From Polyangia bacterium (GTDB lineage: Bacteria; Myxococcota_A; Polyangia; Fen-1088), in the NCBI GenBank assembly GCA_036268875.1, contig DATATI010000079.1:62001-126000 (forward strand): a DNA stretch of 64,000 bases. Reading direction: 5' to 3'. Positions 44,351 through 53,199 of this stretch are shown here, piece by piece; position 1 is the first letter of the stretch; the number at the start of each line of letters is the position of its first letter. Under the pieces are notes generated by a model. That model made no database searches. It was given only the letters and a program-made list of their open reading frames with translations, and was not told where the DNA came from. The position numbers and the translations under genes were made by a program.

Positions 44351-44923
44351 ATGTACGGCATGATGACTAAGAAGCGCGTGTTCGTGGCCGCGGCGTTGGT
44401 TTTCGGTCTTGCGGCGGCGACCAGCCAGGCGGCCAGCGCGCCGCGCGTGGGCGACAAGGCCCCACTATTTTCACTGAAGACGGTGGACAGCGGCCAGGCG
44501 CGCGCGCTGGCTGATCTGACGAAAGAAAAGCACAACCAGGGAGCGGTGCTGGTTTTCCTCAGCTGCCGCTGCCCGTATGTCGCCCAGGCCCGCCAGCCGC
44601 TGGCCGAACTGAGCAAGGAATTCGGCGACAAGATTTCGTTCGTCGGCATCAACGCCAACCAGAATGAAAGCATCGAAGACATCAAGGCCGACGCCGCCTT
44701 GAATTTCCCCTTCCCCATGTTGCGCGACGACGGTTCAAAGGTCGCGGACGCCTACGCCGCGGAGCGGACCCCCGAGGTCTTCCTGGTCGACACCCACGGC
44801 GTGGTTCGCTATCACGGCGGCGTCGGCGATCTGGGCAGCGCCCTGCGCGAGTTCACGGCCGGCAAGACCATCAGCAAAGCAGAGGCGCGCGCCTTCGGCT
44901 GCACGATCAAGAGGAAGCCGTGA
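44351..44923 (+). CDS. Exported redoxin (AhpC/TSA-like thioredoxin fold)
   Basis: 190 residues. Signal peptide cleaved near QAA-SAP. VGDKAPLFSLKTVDSG starts the redoxin fold, and VLVFLSCRCPYVAQARQPL carries the catalytic Cys pair (CRC, peroxidatic Cys before P-Y). FPMLRDDGSKVADAYAAERTPEVFLVD completes the fold. It is probably a periplasmic peroxiredoxin-like thiol reductant. ATG codons at 44351, 44360 and 44363 are possible; the last begins right at the signal peptide (MTKKR). Its stop overlaps the following TlpA-like gene's GTG. Confidence 0.82.
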   Translation: MYGMMTKKRVFVAAALVFGLAAATSQAASAPRVGDKAPLFSLKTVDSGQARALADLTKEKHNQGAVLVFLSCRCPYVAQARQPLAELSKEFGDKISFVGINANQNESIEDIKADAALNFPFPMLRDDGSKVADAYAAERTPEVFLVDTHGVVRYHGGVGDLGSALREFTAGKTISKAEARAFGCTIKRKP

Positions 44924-45519
44924 GCGGGTCCGCGGTCCCGGCGCTGCTGGCGCTGGCGACCGTGGGCGCGACCCTCGCCGGCAGTCCGCGTGGGGGCCTG
45001 GCTGCCGAGCCCGCGCCGGCAGCCAAAGCTTCCGCCGCACCCGGCGGTGAATCGTCGGTGGTGCTGGTCGATCTGAAGGCCATCAAACAGGCCATGCAGC
45101 AGAGCCACGGCCGAACGCTGCTGGTGCACTTCTGGGCCAGCTGGTGCTTGCCGTGCATGGAAGAACTGCCGCTTATCAATCGATTCGCGCAGAAAGCCAA
45201 AGGCCAGGGCGTGGATGTTCTGTCGGTGTCACTGGACAATCCCGACGCTGCCGCGCGCGTCGCCAAAGTGCTCAGCCGATCGGCGCCCAACCTGACCCGC
45301 ACCATCGCCAAGATCGACGACGCCGACGCCTTCATCGCGACGTTTGATCGGCAGTGGGAAGGGGCCATTCCGGCGCTGTTCGGTTTCGACGGCGAGGGCA
45401 AGCTGCGCGGCCACCGCATCGGCGAGGCCACCCGCCGCCAGCTTGACGGTCTGGTGGGCGAGGTGATCGGCAAGCCGTTTTCCACTGCGGCAGCGGTCTC
45501 GGGCGCTCCGAAAAAGTAG
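44920..45519 (+). CDS. TlpA/ResA-like exported thioredoxin
   Basis: 199 residues. The N-terminal hydrophobic leader ends near GGLAAEP. VHFWASWCLPCMEELPLIN holds the CxxC active site (WCLPC); DVLSVSLDNPDAAARVAKVL and IPALFGFDGEGKLRGHRIG finish the fold. Such proteins reduce disulfides in the periplasm, often for cytochrome c maturation or protection. Here it pairs with the upstream redoxin through a GTGA overlap, suggesting a two-protein thiol relay. With so many c-type cytochromes in the region, a role in heme attachment is plausible but not shown. Confidence 0.87.
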   Translation: MSGSAVPALLALATVGATLAGSPRGGLAAEPAPAAKASAAPGGESSVVLVDLKAIKQAMQQSHGRTLLVHFWASWCLPCMEELPLINRFAQKAKGQGVDVLSVSLDNPDAAARVAKVLSRSAPNLTRTIAKIDDADAFIATFDRQWEGAIPALFGFDGEGKLRGHRIGEATRRQLDGLVGEVIGKPFSTAAAVSGAPKK

Positions 45520-45602
45520 GCCCCACTCATGGTGACCAGCCGCTGCGCGCCTGGTGGGTGTGGTCCGGCGCGGACAACAGCGGCGTTTTGGACAACAGAT
45601 CG

Positions 45603-46370
45603 CTATTTGTAATTCAGGACGACGATCTCCGCCGCGGGCCGCGCCTTCACCGTGCTCAAGGACAGCGTGTTCGACGGGTCCTTGCGCACGTTGGGCTTGC
45701 CGGCCAGAAAGTCGTCGACGCCTTCCAGTTGCTTGATGGTCAGGACGTCGGTCTTGTAGTGCATGGGTATCACCACCAGCCGCGGTCGCAGCTGATCCAC
45801 GACCCGGGTGGCCTGTCGCCCGTCGATGGTGAACACGCCGCCCACCGGAATCAGAACCACGTCCACCGAGCCGATGGCCGAGAGCTGATCGTCGGTCAGC
45901 AGGTGCCCGAGGTCGCCCAGGTGGGCGATGCGCAGGCCGCCCACCTCGAAGACGAAGACGGTGTTCAGGCCGCGCTCGGCGCCCATGGCGTCGTCGTGGT
46001 AGACGCCGACGCTACGGATGGTGACGTCCTTGATCGTCAGGTCGATCTTGGTCCACCCTTTTTTATCCGGCGTCAGGCCTCGCAACACGCGCGGCTTGTT
46101 CACCAGCAGGCCCAGGTTGTTGTGGTCCTGGTGTTCATGGCTGATGGTGACCACGTCTGCCTTCAGTCCAGCTGGAAGCTCGTAGCCGAGGCCTTTGGGA
46201 ATGGGATCCATCACCACGCGCGTGCCGGCGGTGGTCTCGAGGATGAAGCACGACTGCCCCAGCCATTGCAGCTTGCCGACCACCGGATTGCCGGCGGCGC
46301 GGGCATAGACCGCCAGCGCCACCAGCAGTGCAAAGACGGGAGCGGCCCAGGCCCGGGCGCGGTGTTTCAT
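45603..46370 (-). CDS. Exported metallo-beta-lactamase-fold hydrolase
   Basis: 255 residues. Signal peptide after MKHRAR (to ARAAG). LQWLGQSCFIL and VVTISHEHQDHNN give the metal-binding HxHxDH motif; VAHLGDLGH and IPMHYKTD are later ligand blocks, as in UlaG/UPF0173-like hydrolases. Members cleave phosphodiester or lactone bonds; the substrate is unknown and periplasmic location is unusual for this group. ATG 46370 was chosen over an open extension because the signal peptide starts there. Divergent from uvrC. Confidence 0.82.
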   Translation of the reverse strand: MKHRARAWAAPVFALLVALAVYARAAGNPVVGKLQWLGQSCFILETTAGTRVVMDPIPKGLGYELPAGLKADVVTISHEHQDHNNLGLLVNKPRVLRGLTPDKKGWTKIDLTIKDVTIRSVGVYHDDAMGAERGLNTVFVFEVGGLRIAHLGDLGHLLTDDQLSAIGSVDVVLIPVGGVFTIDGRQATRVVDQLRPRLVVIPMHYKTDVLTIKQLEGVDDFLAGKPNVRKDPSNTLSLSTVKARPAAEIVVLNYK

Positions 46371-46446
46371 CGGCGGACTATAGCGAACCGGCATCCAAAG
46401 CCCCGAAAGATCACCGGCGCGCTTGATCCGCTATTCTTGGAAGCAC

Positions 46447-48831
46447 ATGTCTGAAGGCGATGCAGAAACCCCGCCCGGGGGAACATTGCGCGACGCCGCG
46501 CAGGCCCCCGTGCGCAAGAGCATCGCCGAGATTCTGGAGAACATCCCGACCGCGCCCGGCGTGTACATCATGAAAGACCGCCGCGGCAAGGTGGTCTACA
46601 TCGGCAAGGCGGCGGTGCTGCGCAACCGCGTGCGCCAGTATTTCCAGGCGTCATCGGGCGACAACCGCGACTTTGTCCCGCTGCTGGAAGGGATCGTTGG
46701 CGAGATAGAGACGGTCATAACGTCGAACGAAAAAGAAGCGCTGCTGCTGGAAAACACGCTGATCAAAAAGCATCAGCCGCGGTTCAACGTCAACCTCAAG
46801 GACGACAAGAACTATCTGGTGTTGCGCCTGGACCCGGAGGCGGAGTGGCCGCGCCTGGAGGTGGGGCGCAAGATCGGCCAGGACGGCGCATATTATTTCG
46901 GTCCCTATCATTCGGCGACGTCGTGCCGCGAAGCCCTGCGGGTGGTGAACCGTCACTTCCAGCTGCGCACTTGCACCGATCATGTCTTGCACAACCGCCG
47001 CCGCCCCTGCCTGCAGTTTCAGATCAAACGCTGCCCGGCGCCCTGCGTGCTGCCGGTGTCGCCCGAGGAATACGGCGATCAGGTGCGCGACGTGCGGCTG
47101 TTTCTGGAAGGCAAGAGCGACGAGCTTTTGAGCCGCCTCACCGGCCGCATGAAGGAAGCAGCGGGCCGCACTGACTTTGAACGAGCGGCGGACATTCGTG
47201 ATCAGCTGCGCGCCCTGGAAACGACGCTGGAAGAACAGCGGGTGGTGTCGACGGATTTCGTCGACCAGGACGTCTTTGGCTTTTACCGCGAGGGGATCGC
47301 GCTGGAGATCGTCGTCATGTCGATCCGCCAGGGCAAGCTGCTGGGCAACCGATCGTTTTCATTTACCGGCCAGGAATTTCCCGACGCCGAATTGTTGTCG
47401 TCGTTCGTCGGCCTTTACTATGACCTGAACGTGGCACCGCCTGACGAGGTGCTGCTGCCGTTAGCCGTCGACGACGCCGAGGTGAAGGCCGAATGGTTGA
47501 GCGAGAAGCGGCCGCCGCGCCGCCGCCGGGTCGAGGTGACGGTCCCGCAGCGGGGCGATCGCCGCAAGCTGGTCGAGCTGGCGCAGAAGAACGCCGCCGC
47601 CAGCTTCGCCGCCCGCCGCAACGCCCGTGAGGACACGGAGCTGGCGCTTGGCAAGCTGCAGCGCCGGTTGAAGCTGCCGCGGCTGCCGCGAGTGATCGAG
47701 TGTTACGACATCTCGCACATTCAAGGTTTTGCCACGGTGGCGTCGATGGTGGTCTTCGTCGACGGGCGGCCGGAAAAATCACGCTACCGCACCTACAAGG
47801 TCCGCAGCGTCGGTGGGCGCGCCGGCGAGGGTGGGGCCTTCGCCCGGCGCAACGACGACTTCGCGTCGATGTACGAGGTGCTGTCGCGGCGGTTCCGTCG
47901 CGCGCGCGAGGGCGCGGCGGCTGAGGCGGCTGGTGGCGCCCCGGTCGACCCGAGTTGGGCATTGCCCGATCTGATCGTCATCGACGGCGGCAAGGGCCAG
48001 CTGGGCATGGCCCTGGCGGCGGCGCGCGACGTGGGCATCGACGTGCGGCCGGGCGCCGGGCTGCCGATCGTCGGCCTGGCCAAGGAGCGCGACTTTGACG
48101 GGGTGGCGGGGGCGCCGCCGGCGGACGCCGCGACCGAGATCGACGAAGGCTCGACGGTGGAGACCGAGCCGGTGGGGGCCGAAGCAGCCGCTACCGAGCC
48201 GACCGCCACCGAACCGGCGGCGGAACCGTCGCCGACCGAAACCCCGCCGTCCGCCGAACCGGCGCCGACGCCCCCCGAGTCGAAAGCCGGCGCCAAAGCC
48301 GACACCGGCAAGACGCGCCGGCCGGATCGGGTGTTCTTGCCGCACGCCAAGGACGCCATCGCCATCCGCCCGAACACCGCCGAGATGTTCATCCTTCAGC
48401 ACCTGCGTGACGAGGCCCATCGCTTTGCCGTCACCTTTCATCGCAGCCAGCGCAAGCGGCTGACCCTGCGTTCCGCGCTGTCGAACATCCCGGGGATCGG
48501 CGCCGCCCGACAACGGTTACTGCTGCGCCATTTCGGCAGCCTGAAAAAGATCCGCGAAGCCTCGCTGGAAGATCTGGCCACGGTGCCCGGCATGGCCCGC
48601 AAGACCGCCGAGGCCGTCTTCGCCTATTGGCAAGCGCAGCCGGCCGAGCGCGTGACGATGGCCGCGCGCGGGTCATCGGCTGGTGCGTCCGCAGAAAATC
48701 CAAATCCAGCGGTCCCTGTTCCCGAGGCGCCTCGCTCGGACGACGCCGAGGAGGACGCGGTGGCCAGCGCGTTTGCCGAGGTCAGCGCAGACGATCCGGA
48801 CGCAGCGGAGGACGAGCCCGATCCCGCCTGA
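46447..48831 (+). CDS. uvrC: Excinuclease ABC subunit C with an internal low-complexity insertion
   Basis: 794 residues against about 610 in E. coli. UvrC makes both incisions in nucleotide excision repair. Layout: GIY-YIG nuclease (APGVYIMKDRRGKVVYIGKA, then LRNRVRQYF), Cys-rich linker (CPAPCVLPVSPEEY), UVR motif (FERAADIRDQLRALE), RNase H-like domain (IECYDISHIQGFATVASMV) and C-terminal helix-hairpin-helix (SNIPGIGAARQRLLLRHFGS). Two additions stand out: about 75 residues of Ala/Glu/Pro/Thr at 48098-48323, within the RNase H-like domain after LAKERDFDG, and an acidic Ala-rich tail of about 50 residues. ATG 46447 was preferred over TTG 46423. Confidence 0.93.
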   Translation: MSEGDAETPPGGTLRDAAQAPVRKSIAEILENIPTAPGVYIMKDRRGKVVYIGKAAVLRNRVRQYFQASSGDNRDFVPLLEGIVGEIETVITSNEKEALLLENTLIKKHQPRFNVNLKDDKNYLVLRLDPEAEWPRLEVGRKIGQDGAYYFGPYHSATSCREALRVVNRHFQLRTCTDHVLHNRRRPCLQFQIKRCPAPCVLPVSPEEYGDQVRDVRLFLEGKSDELLSRLTGRMKEAAGRTDFERAADIRDQLRALETTLEEQRVVSTDFVDQDVFGFYREGIALEIVVMSIRQGKLLGNRSFSFTGQEFPDAELLSSFVGLYYDLNVAPPDEVLLPLAVDDAEVKAEWLSEKRPPRRRRVEVTVPQRGDRRKLVELAQKNAAASFAARRNAREDTELALGKLQRRLKLPRLPRVIECYDISHIQGFATVASMVVFVDGRPEKSRYRTYKVRSVGGRAGEGGAFARRNDDFASMYEVLSRRFRRAREGAAAEAAGGAPVDPSWALPDLIVIDGGKGQLGMALAAARDVGIDVRPGAGLPIVGLAKERDFDGVAGAPPADAATEIDEGSTVETEPVGAEAAATEPTATEPAAEPSPTETPPSAEPAPTPPESKAGAKADTGKTRRPDRVFLPHAKDAIAIRPNTAEMFILQHLRDEAHRFAVTFHRSQRKRLTLRSALSNIPGIGAARQRLLLRHFGSLKKIREASLEDLATVPGMARKTAEAVFAYWQAQPAERVTMAARGSSAGASAENPNPAVPVPEAPRSDDAEEDAVASAFAEVSADDPDAAEDEPDPA

Positions 48832-48886
48832 CGCGATGGAGGCGACGCAAAACTTGACGCCCTTGTCGGCTAAGGTAGCCTGATGT

Positions 48887-48909
48887 AGGTTTAGGTAATC
48901 TATAAACCT
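48887..48909. other. AT-rich inverted repeat AGGTTTA-N9-TAAACCT
   Basis: Perfect 7+7 repeat in a locally AT-rich patch 33 bases before ftsK. A candidate regulator site or weak uvrC terminator; no T-run follows. Confidence 0.35.
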
Positions 48910-48941
48910 TCACTGACGAACCAGCCGAACCGAGGAAATCA

Positions 48942-51755
48942 ATGGCAGCCAAGACTGACGCGGAGCCGAGAGGGAAGGGACGCCAGGGCCGGCGGCGGGA
49001 GATCGTTGGCATTGTGTTTCTGGCATTTTGCCTTTTTGCCGGCCTCTCGCTGTTCTCGATGCAGCTGGGCAGCAACCGGATGATGGGTCCGGGCGGCGCG
49101 ACCACCGCGTCGGCGTTGTACGGTCTGGCGGGCTTCGGGGCGTACCTGCTGATCGCGGCGATGGGTCTGGCGGCGGTCCGTTGCTTTCGATCGGTGCGGG
49201 TGGTCGACGGGTTCAGCGAAGGTTTGGGCGCCTTGATGTTATTCGGGTCGGCGGTGGTGCTGATGCACCTGCCGTTCTCCGAGCAGCACGGGGTCAACCA
49301 CGGACCGGGTGGTCTTCTGGGGCAATGGCTGGGTGAAGTGACGGCCAGCTTCATCGGCGCGGCGGGCGCGGCGCTGGCGGCGGCGACGGTGCTGGTGCTG
49401 GCGTTGATGCTGCTGGGCGATCTCAGCACGCGCGAGGTGGTGGTGGTGGTCGGCTGGGCGCTGCGCCAGGCGCAACGAGGGACGGTGGCCAGCTTGCGCG
49501 CGGTGTGGGGCCTGGCGCGGGCCGCGTTCCCCGAACGGGTCGACGACGCCGACGAAGACGAGCGGGCGCTGGAAGACGAGCGCGACGACATCAAGGTGAT
49601 CGGTCCCGAGTCGGCAGCCGCGCTGGAAGCGGCGTCAGACGAGTCGCCGCTGGAGCTGGAAGCGATCCCTGCCTCGTTCGACCACCACGAAGAAAGCGAC
49701 AGCGACGCCATCCGCGCCGTGCAGACCCGCGCGCTGTCCCAGGACATCGCCGACGAGCGCGCCGCCATGGCCGCCATCGTGGCCGAGGTGGCGGCGGTGG
49801 AACAGGTGAGCGCGCCCGAAGAGATGGTCGGCGAAGACGACGTCGAGGACGAACAAGACGAGCCGTCGTCGCTGGCGGTTGCCGCCGTGACCGCCGCGGG
49901 CGTCGCGCTGGCGGCGCCGATGGTGGCCCACGCCGCGCCGGTTGTTGCCGCCGCACCGGCGCCCGCCGAAGGTCCGATCATCGTCGAGCCGGCCTGGCGC
50001 ACCCGCCAGCGCCAGGAACAAGAAGCCGCCGAGGCTGCCGTCGAACACCCGCGGCCTGTCGAAGCCGCCGGCCCCGGTTTTATCAAACTGACCAAGGGCG
50101 CCTACGAGCTGCCGGGCACCGACATGCTGGAGTACATCCCGCCGCAAGCGCACGAGATGGACAAGCAGGCCCTGTACGACATGGCCGAACGCGTGGAGCA
50201 GGCGATGTCGAATTATGGCGTGCGCGGCAAGGTCAAAGAGATCCACATGGGCCCGGTGGTGACCATGTACGAATTCGCGCCGGCGCCTGGCACTCGCACC
50301 GGGAAGATCGCCAACCTGGAAAAAGATCTGGCCATGGCCCTGGAGGCGCAGGCCGTGCGTATCGTGGCGCCCATCCCCGGCAAGGCGGTGGTCGGTGTCG
50401 AGGTGCCGAACAAGGCGCGCGAGATGGTGTACCTGAAGGAGATCCTCGAGGATCCCTGCTTCACCACCGGCGCATCCAAGCTGCAGATGTGCCTGGGCAA
50501 GGATATCAAGGGCACGCCGGTCAGCTTCAACCTGTCCAAGATGCCGCACCTTTTGGTGGCCGGCACCACCGGGTCGGGCAAGTCGGTGGCGGTCAACGGC
50601 ATGATCACCAGCGTGCTGTACAACGCCAGTCCCGAGGATGTCCGTTTCATCATGGTCGACCCGAAGATGCTGGAGCTTTCGATCTATGAAGGCATCCCGC
50701 ACCTGCTCTTGCCGGTGGTGACCGATCCGAAGAAGGCCAACCTTGCCTTGCGCTGGGCCGTCGACGAGATGGAGCGGCGATATGAACTGCTGGCCAAGAC
50801 GGGCGTGCGGGACATCGCCAGCTACAACGCCAAGCTGCTGGCCGCAGAGAGCGGCACGCCGGCCGCGGCGGCGCCGGCCGCGCCGTCGAAGAAGATCAGA
50901 GTTGTGCTGGCCGGCGCCGACGGCACCGAGCAGGAAGTGGAAATGGCCGACGACGCGGTCATTTCAGGCGCCGACAACGTGGACGGCGTGGTGCAGGCCG
51001 AAGCGCCCGACGCCGAGGATCTGTCCAACGCCGCCGCCGCCGTTCAGGCCGCCGCGCAAGCCAAGGCCGACGCCGGTCCGCCGCCGCGCAAGCTGCCGTA
51101 CATCATCATCGTCATCGACGAGTTCGCTGACCTGATGATGGTGGCGCCAAAAGATGTCGAGACGTCGGTGGCGCGCATCGCCCAGAAGGCGCGCGCCGCG
51201 GGACTGCACCTGATCCTGGCCACGCAACGCCCGTCGGTGGACGTCATCACCGGGCTCATCAAGGCGAACTTTCCCAGCCGCATCGCCTTGCAGGTGGCGT
51301 CGCGCATCGATTCGCGGACCATCCTGGATCAGTCGGGAGCCGAGACGTTGCTGGGCAACGGCGACATGCTGTTCTCCGATCGCGGGACCAAACTGCGCCG
51401 CATCCACGGCGCCTTCCTCAGCGACGACGAAGTCCATCGCGTGGTCGAGTTCCTGAAGAAGCAGGCCAAGCCGGTCTACGATATGGACATCCTCAAGCCG
51501 CGCGAAGAGGACGCCGAGGAAGGCGCGCCGGCCGAGCAACTGCACGACGACCTGTACGATCAGGCGGTGGCCATCGTCTGCGAGACCCGCCAGGCCAGCG
51601 TGTCGTTCATCCAGCGGCGTCTGCAGATCGGTTACAACCGCGCCGCCCGCATGGTCGAGCAGATGGAACGCGACGGGATCGTCGGCCCGGCCAACGGGGC
51701 CAAACCGCGCGAGGTGGTGGCGCCGCCGGGCGAATACCTGCAGCAGGCGGGCTGA
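48942..51755 (+). CDS. ftsK: FtsK/SpoIIIE DNA translocase with an insertion in the motor domain
   Basis: 937 residues. FtsK pumps DNA through the closing septum and aligns terminus regions for dimer resolution. Four N-terminal membrane helices (residues of about 25-190) precede an acidic, Ala-rich linker. The alpha domain starts near MLEYIPPQAHEMDKQALYD. The beta motor has Walker A VAGTTGSGKSVAVNGM and Walker B YIIIVIDEFADLMM, then LATQRPSVDVITG and FPSRIALQVAS. A winged-helix gamma domain (SVSFIQRRLQIGYNRAARMVEQMERDGIVGP) binds the KOPS-type DNA signal. An extra stretch of about 80 residues, Ala/Pro-rich with a small beta-like core, lies just ahead of Walker B (50846-51086). Confidence 0.95.
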   Translation: MAAKTDAEPRGKGRQGRRREIVGIVFLAFCLFAGLSLFSMQLGSNRMMGPGGATTASALYGLAGFGAYLLIAAMGLAAVRCFRSVRVVDGFSEGLGALMLFGSAVVLMHLPFSEQHGVNHGPGGLLGQWLGEVTASFIGAAGAALAAATVLVLALMLLGDLSTREVVVVVGWALRQAQRGTVASLRAVWGLARAAFPERVDDADEDERALEDERDDIKVIGPESAAALEAASDESPLELEAIPASFDHHEESDSDAIRAVQTRALSQDIADERAAMAAIVAEVAAVEQVSAPEEMVGEDDVEDEQDEPSSLAVAAVTAAGVALAAPMVAHAAPVVAAAPAPAEGPIIVEPAWRTRQRQEQEAAEAAVEHPRPVEAAGPGFIKLTKGAYELPGTDMLEYIPPQAHEMDKQALYDMAERVEQAMSNYGVRGKVKEIHMGPVVTMYEFAPAPGTRTGKIANLEKDLAMALEAQAVRIVAPIPGKAVVGVEVPNKAREMVYLKEILEDPCFTTGASKLQMCLGKDIKGTPVSFNLSKMPHLLVAGTTGSGKSVAVNGMITSVLYNASPEDVRFIMVDPKMLELSIYEGIPHLLLPVVTDPKKANLALRWAVDEMERRYELLAKTGVRDIASYNAKLLAAESGTPAAAAPAAPSKKIRVVLAGADGTEQEVEMADDAVISGADNVDGVVQAEAPDAEDLSNAAAAVQAAAQAKADAGPPPRKLPYIIIVIDEFADLMMVAPKDVETSVARIAQKARAAGLHLILATQRPSVDVITGLIKANFPSRIALQVASRIDSRTILDQSGAETLLGNGDMLFSDRGTKLRRIHGAFLSDDEVHRVVEFLKKQAKPVYDMDILKPREEDAEEGAPAEQLHDDLYDQAVAIVCETRQASVSFIQRRLQIGYNRAARMVEQMERDGIVGPANGAKPREVVAPPGEYLQQAG

Positions 51756-51763
51756 GGCAGAAG

Positions 51764-52420
51764 ATGCTGGCGCCCCCGCCCATGGTCGGCACGCTGGCGG
51801 TCGCTCTGTTCGGCGCGCTGGCCATCATCGGCGGCGAGCGGGGGCGGCGCGCGCTTGTCTACATCGGCAAGCCGGCGGCGACGCTGTCCCTGCTGCTGAT
51901 TGTTGGATTGCCGCCGCGCGATCACTTCGCCTGGATGATCACCTGGGGCATCTTGTTCAATCTCCTGGGCGACATCCTGCTGATCAGCGACGCCGATCTG
52001 CCGTTCATGATCGCCGTGCCGCTGGTCTTGACCGGCCACATTTTCTACACGCTGGCCTTCATCGGATCGGTCGTGGGCGGCTGGTGGCCGCTGCCCTGGC
52101 CTTCGTATGCCATCGCGCTGCTGTCGGTGTCGCTGGTGATCCTGCTGTGGCCGGGCCTTGGCATCATGAAAATTCCGGTGGTGGTCTACGCCGTCGCCAT
52201 CACCGCCATGGTGATCGCCGCGCTGAAGACCGTCGGCGGGCCGCTGCCACCGGTGGCGGCGGGGCTGGCGGCGCTGGGCGCGTTCTTGTTTTATGCGTCG
52301 GATTCGAACCTGGCCTGGAATCGCTTTCGGCATCCGTACGCGCACGCCACCGCGGTGACGCTGTCGACCTACTGGCTGGGGCAACTGGGCATCGCCTGGT
52401 CCTCGCGGCTGCAAGGTTGA
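51764..52420 (+). CDS. YhhN/TMEM86-family membrane protein (putative lysoplasmalogenase)
   Basis: 218 residues with seven to eight membrane helices. YIGKPAATLSLLLIV, GILFNLLGDILLI, GHIFYTLAF and LFYASDSNLAWNRF are the conserved YhhN blocks; the Asp residues in LLGDILL and ASDSN are thought to form the active site. Lysoplasmalogenases cleave the vinyl-ether bond of lysoplasmalogens. This fits a myxobacterium, since plasmalogens occur in that group. Starts 8 bases after ftsK, probably in the same transcript. Confidence 0.88.
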   Translation: MLAPPPMVGTLAVALFGALAIIGGERGRRALVYIGKPAATLSLLLIVGLPPRDHFAWMITWGILFNLLGDILLISDADLPFMIAVPLVLTGHIFYTLAFIGSVVGGWWPLPWPSYAIALLSVSLVILLWPGLGIMKIPVVVYAVAITAMVIAALKTVGGPLPPVAAGLAALGAFLFYASDSNLAWNRFRHPYAHATAVTLSTYWLGQLGIAWSSRLQG

Positions 52421-52481
52421 AGACGTGTCAATTGATCAACGCCGGTCGCCCGGCCTCGTCTGATTGATTAGGATCGGGGCC

Positions 52482-53162
52482 ATGCGAGCTTGGTTGCGAG
52501 TTTGGCCGCTCGTCGTCTGTGGCGCGTGGTGGTTGCGCCCGGCGGCCGCCACGGAACGACTGGACGTCAAGACGGTGGTCGAGCGAGTGCAAAGACGGTA
52601 CGACGCCGCCGCTGACTTTCACGCGCGCTTCACCCAGACGCTGACCAACCCGACGTTCAACCGCACAAGCACGCTGACCGGCGAGGTCTCGCTGAAGAAA
52701 CCGGGGCGCATGCGCTGGGACTACCGGACGCCCGAGACGAAGATGTACCTGGCCGACGGCGACCGGCTGTGGCTGTACGAGCCGGAGGATCAGCAGGCCT
52801 TCAAGCAGGAGCTGAAGTCGTCGCAGCTTCCGGCGGCGCTGGCGTTCCTCACCGGCAAAGGCAAGCTGGCCGCCGAGTTCGACATCAGCTTCGCCGAAAA
52901 GCCTGCCTACGGCAGCGCCCGCGACTATGTGCTGCGGCTGCAGCCCAAGCACGCCCAGCCGCAGCTACAGACCATGATGTTCGTCGTCGATCCGGACAGC
53001 TTTCACGTGCGCGAAAGCATCCTGGTCGACGGGCAGGGCAACGTCAACGACATGCAGTTCGCCGACGTGAAGATCAACGGCGGCGTGGCCGACGCCATCT
53101 TCCGCTGGTCGCCGCCGGCCGGCGTGCGGATCATCGACACCGGCAAAATGGGCGGCAAATAA
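52482..53162 (+). CDS. lolA: Outer-membrane lipoprotein carrier protein LolA
   Basis: 226 residues. Signal peptide cleaved after RPAAA. VVERVQRRYDAAADFHARFTQT, RMRWDYRTPETKMYLADGDRLWLYEPEDQQ and ALAFLTGKGKLAAEFDI match the LolA half-barrel that ferries lipoproteins across the periplasm; FVVDPDSFHVRESILVDGQGNVNDMQFADVKIN is the C-terminal half. The window encodes many lipoproteins that would need it. ATG 52482 was preferred over TTG 52464, which lies before the signal peptide. Confidence 0.9.
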   Translation: MRAWLRVWPLVVCGAWWLRPAAATERLDVKTVVERVQRRYDAAADFHARFTQTLTNPTFNRTSTLTGEVSLKKPGRMRWDYRTPETKMYLADGDRLWLYEPEDQQAFKQELKSSQLPAALAFLTGKGKLAAEFDISFAEKPAYGSARDYVLRLQPKHAQPQLQTMMFVVDPDSFHVRESILVDGQGNVNDMQFADVKINGGVADAIFRWSPPAGVRIIDTGKMGGK

Positions 53163-53199
53163 GCGGCGGCGAGCACCCGCGGGGGCGGCGGCGGTTCGC

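Noticed and set aside
48854-48882. Sigma-70 promoter for ftsK starting at TTGACG
   Set aside because: The -35-like hexamer is good, but no acceptable -10 occurs at 16-18 bases, so it was not annotated.
52300-52313. tRNA T-arm-like GGATTCGAACCTGG
   Set aside because: Lies inside the YhhN coding frame and no matching acceptor, D or anticodon arms surround it.
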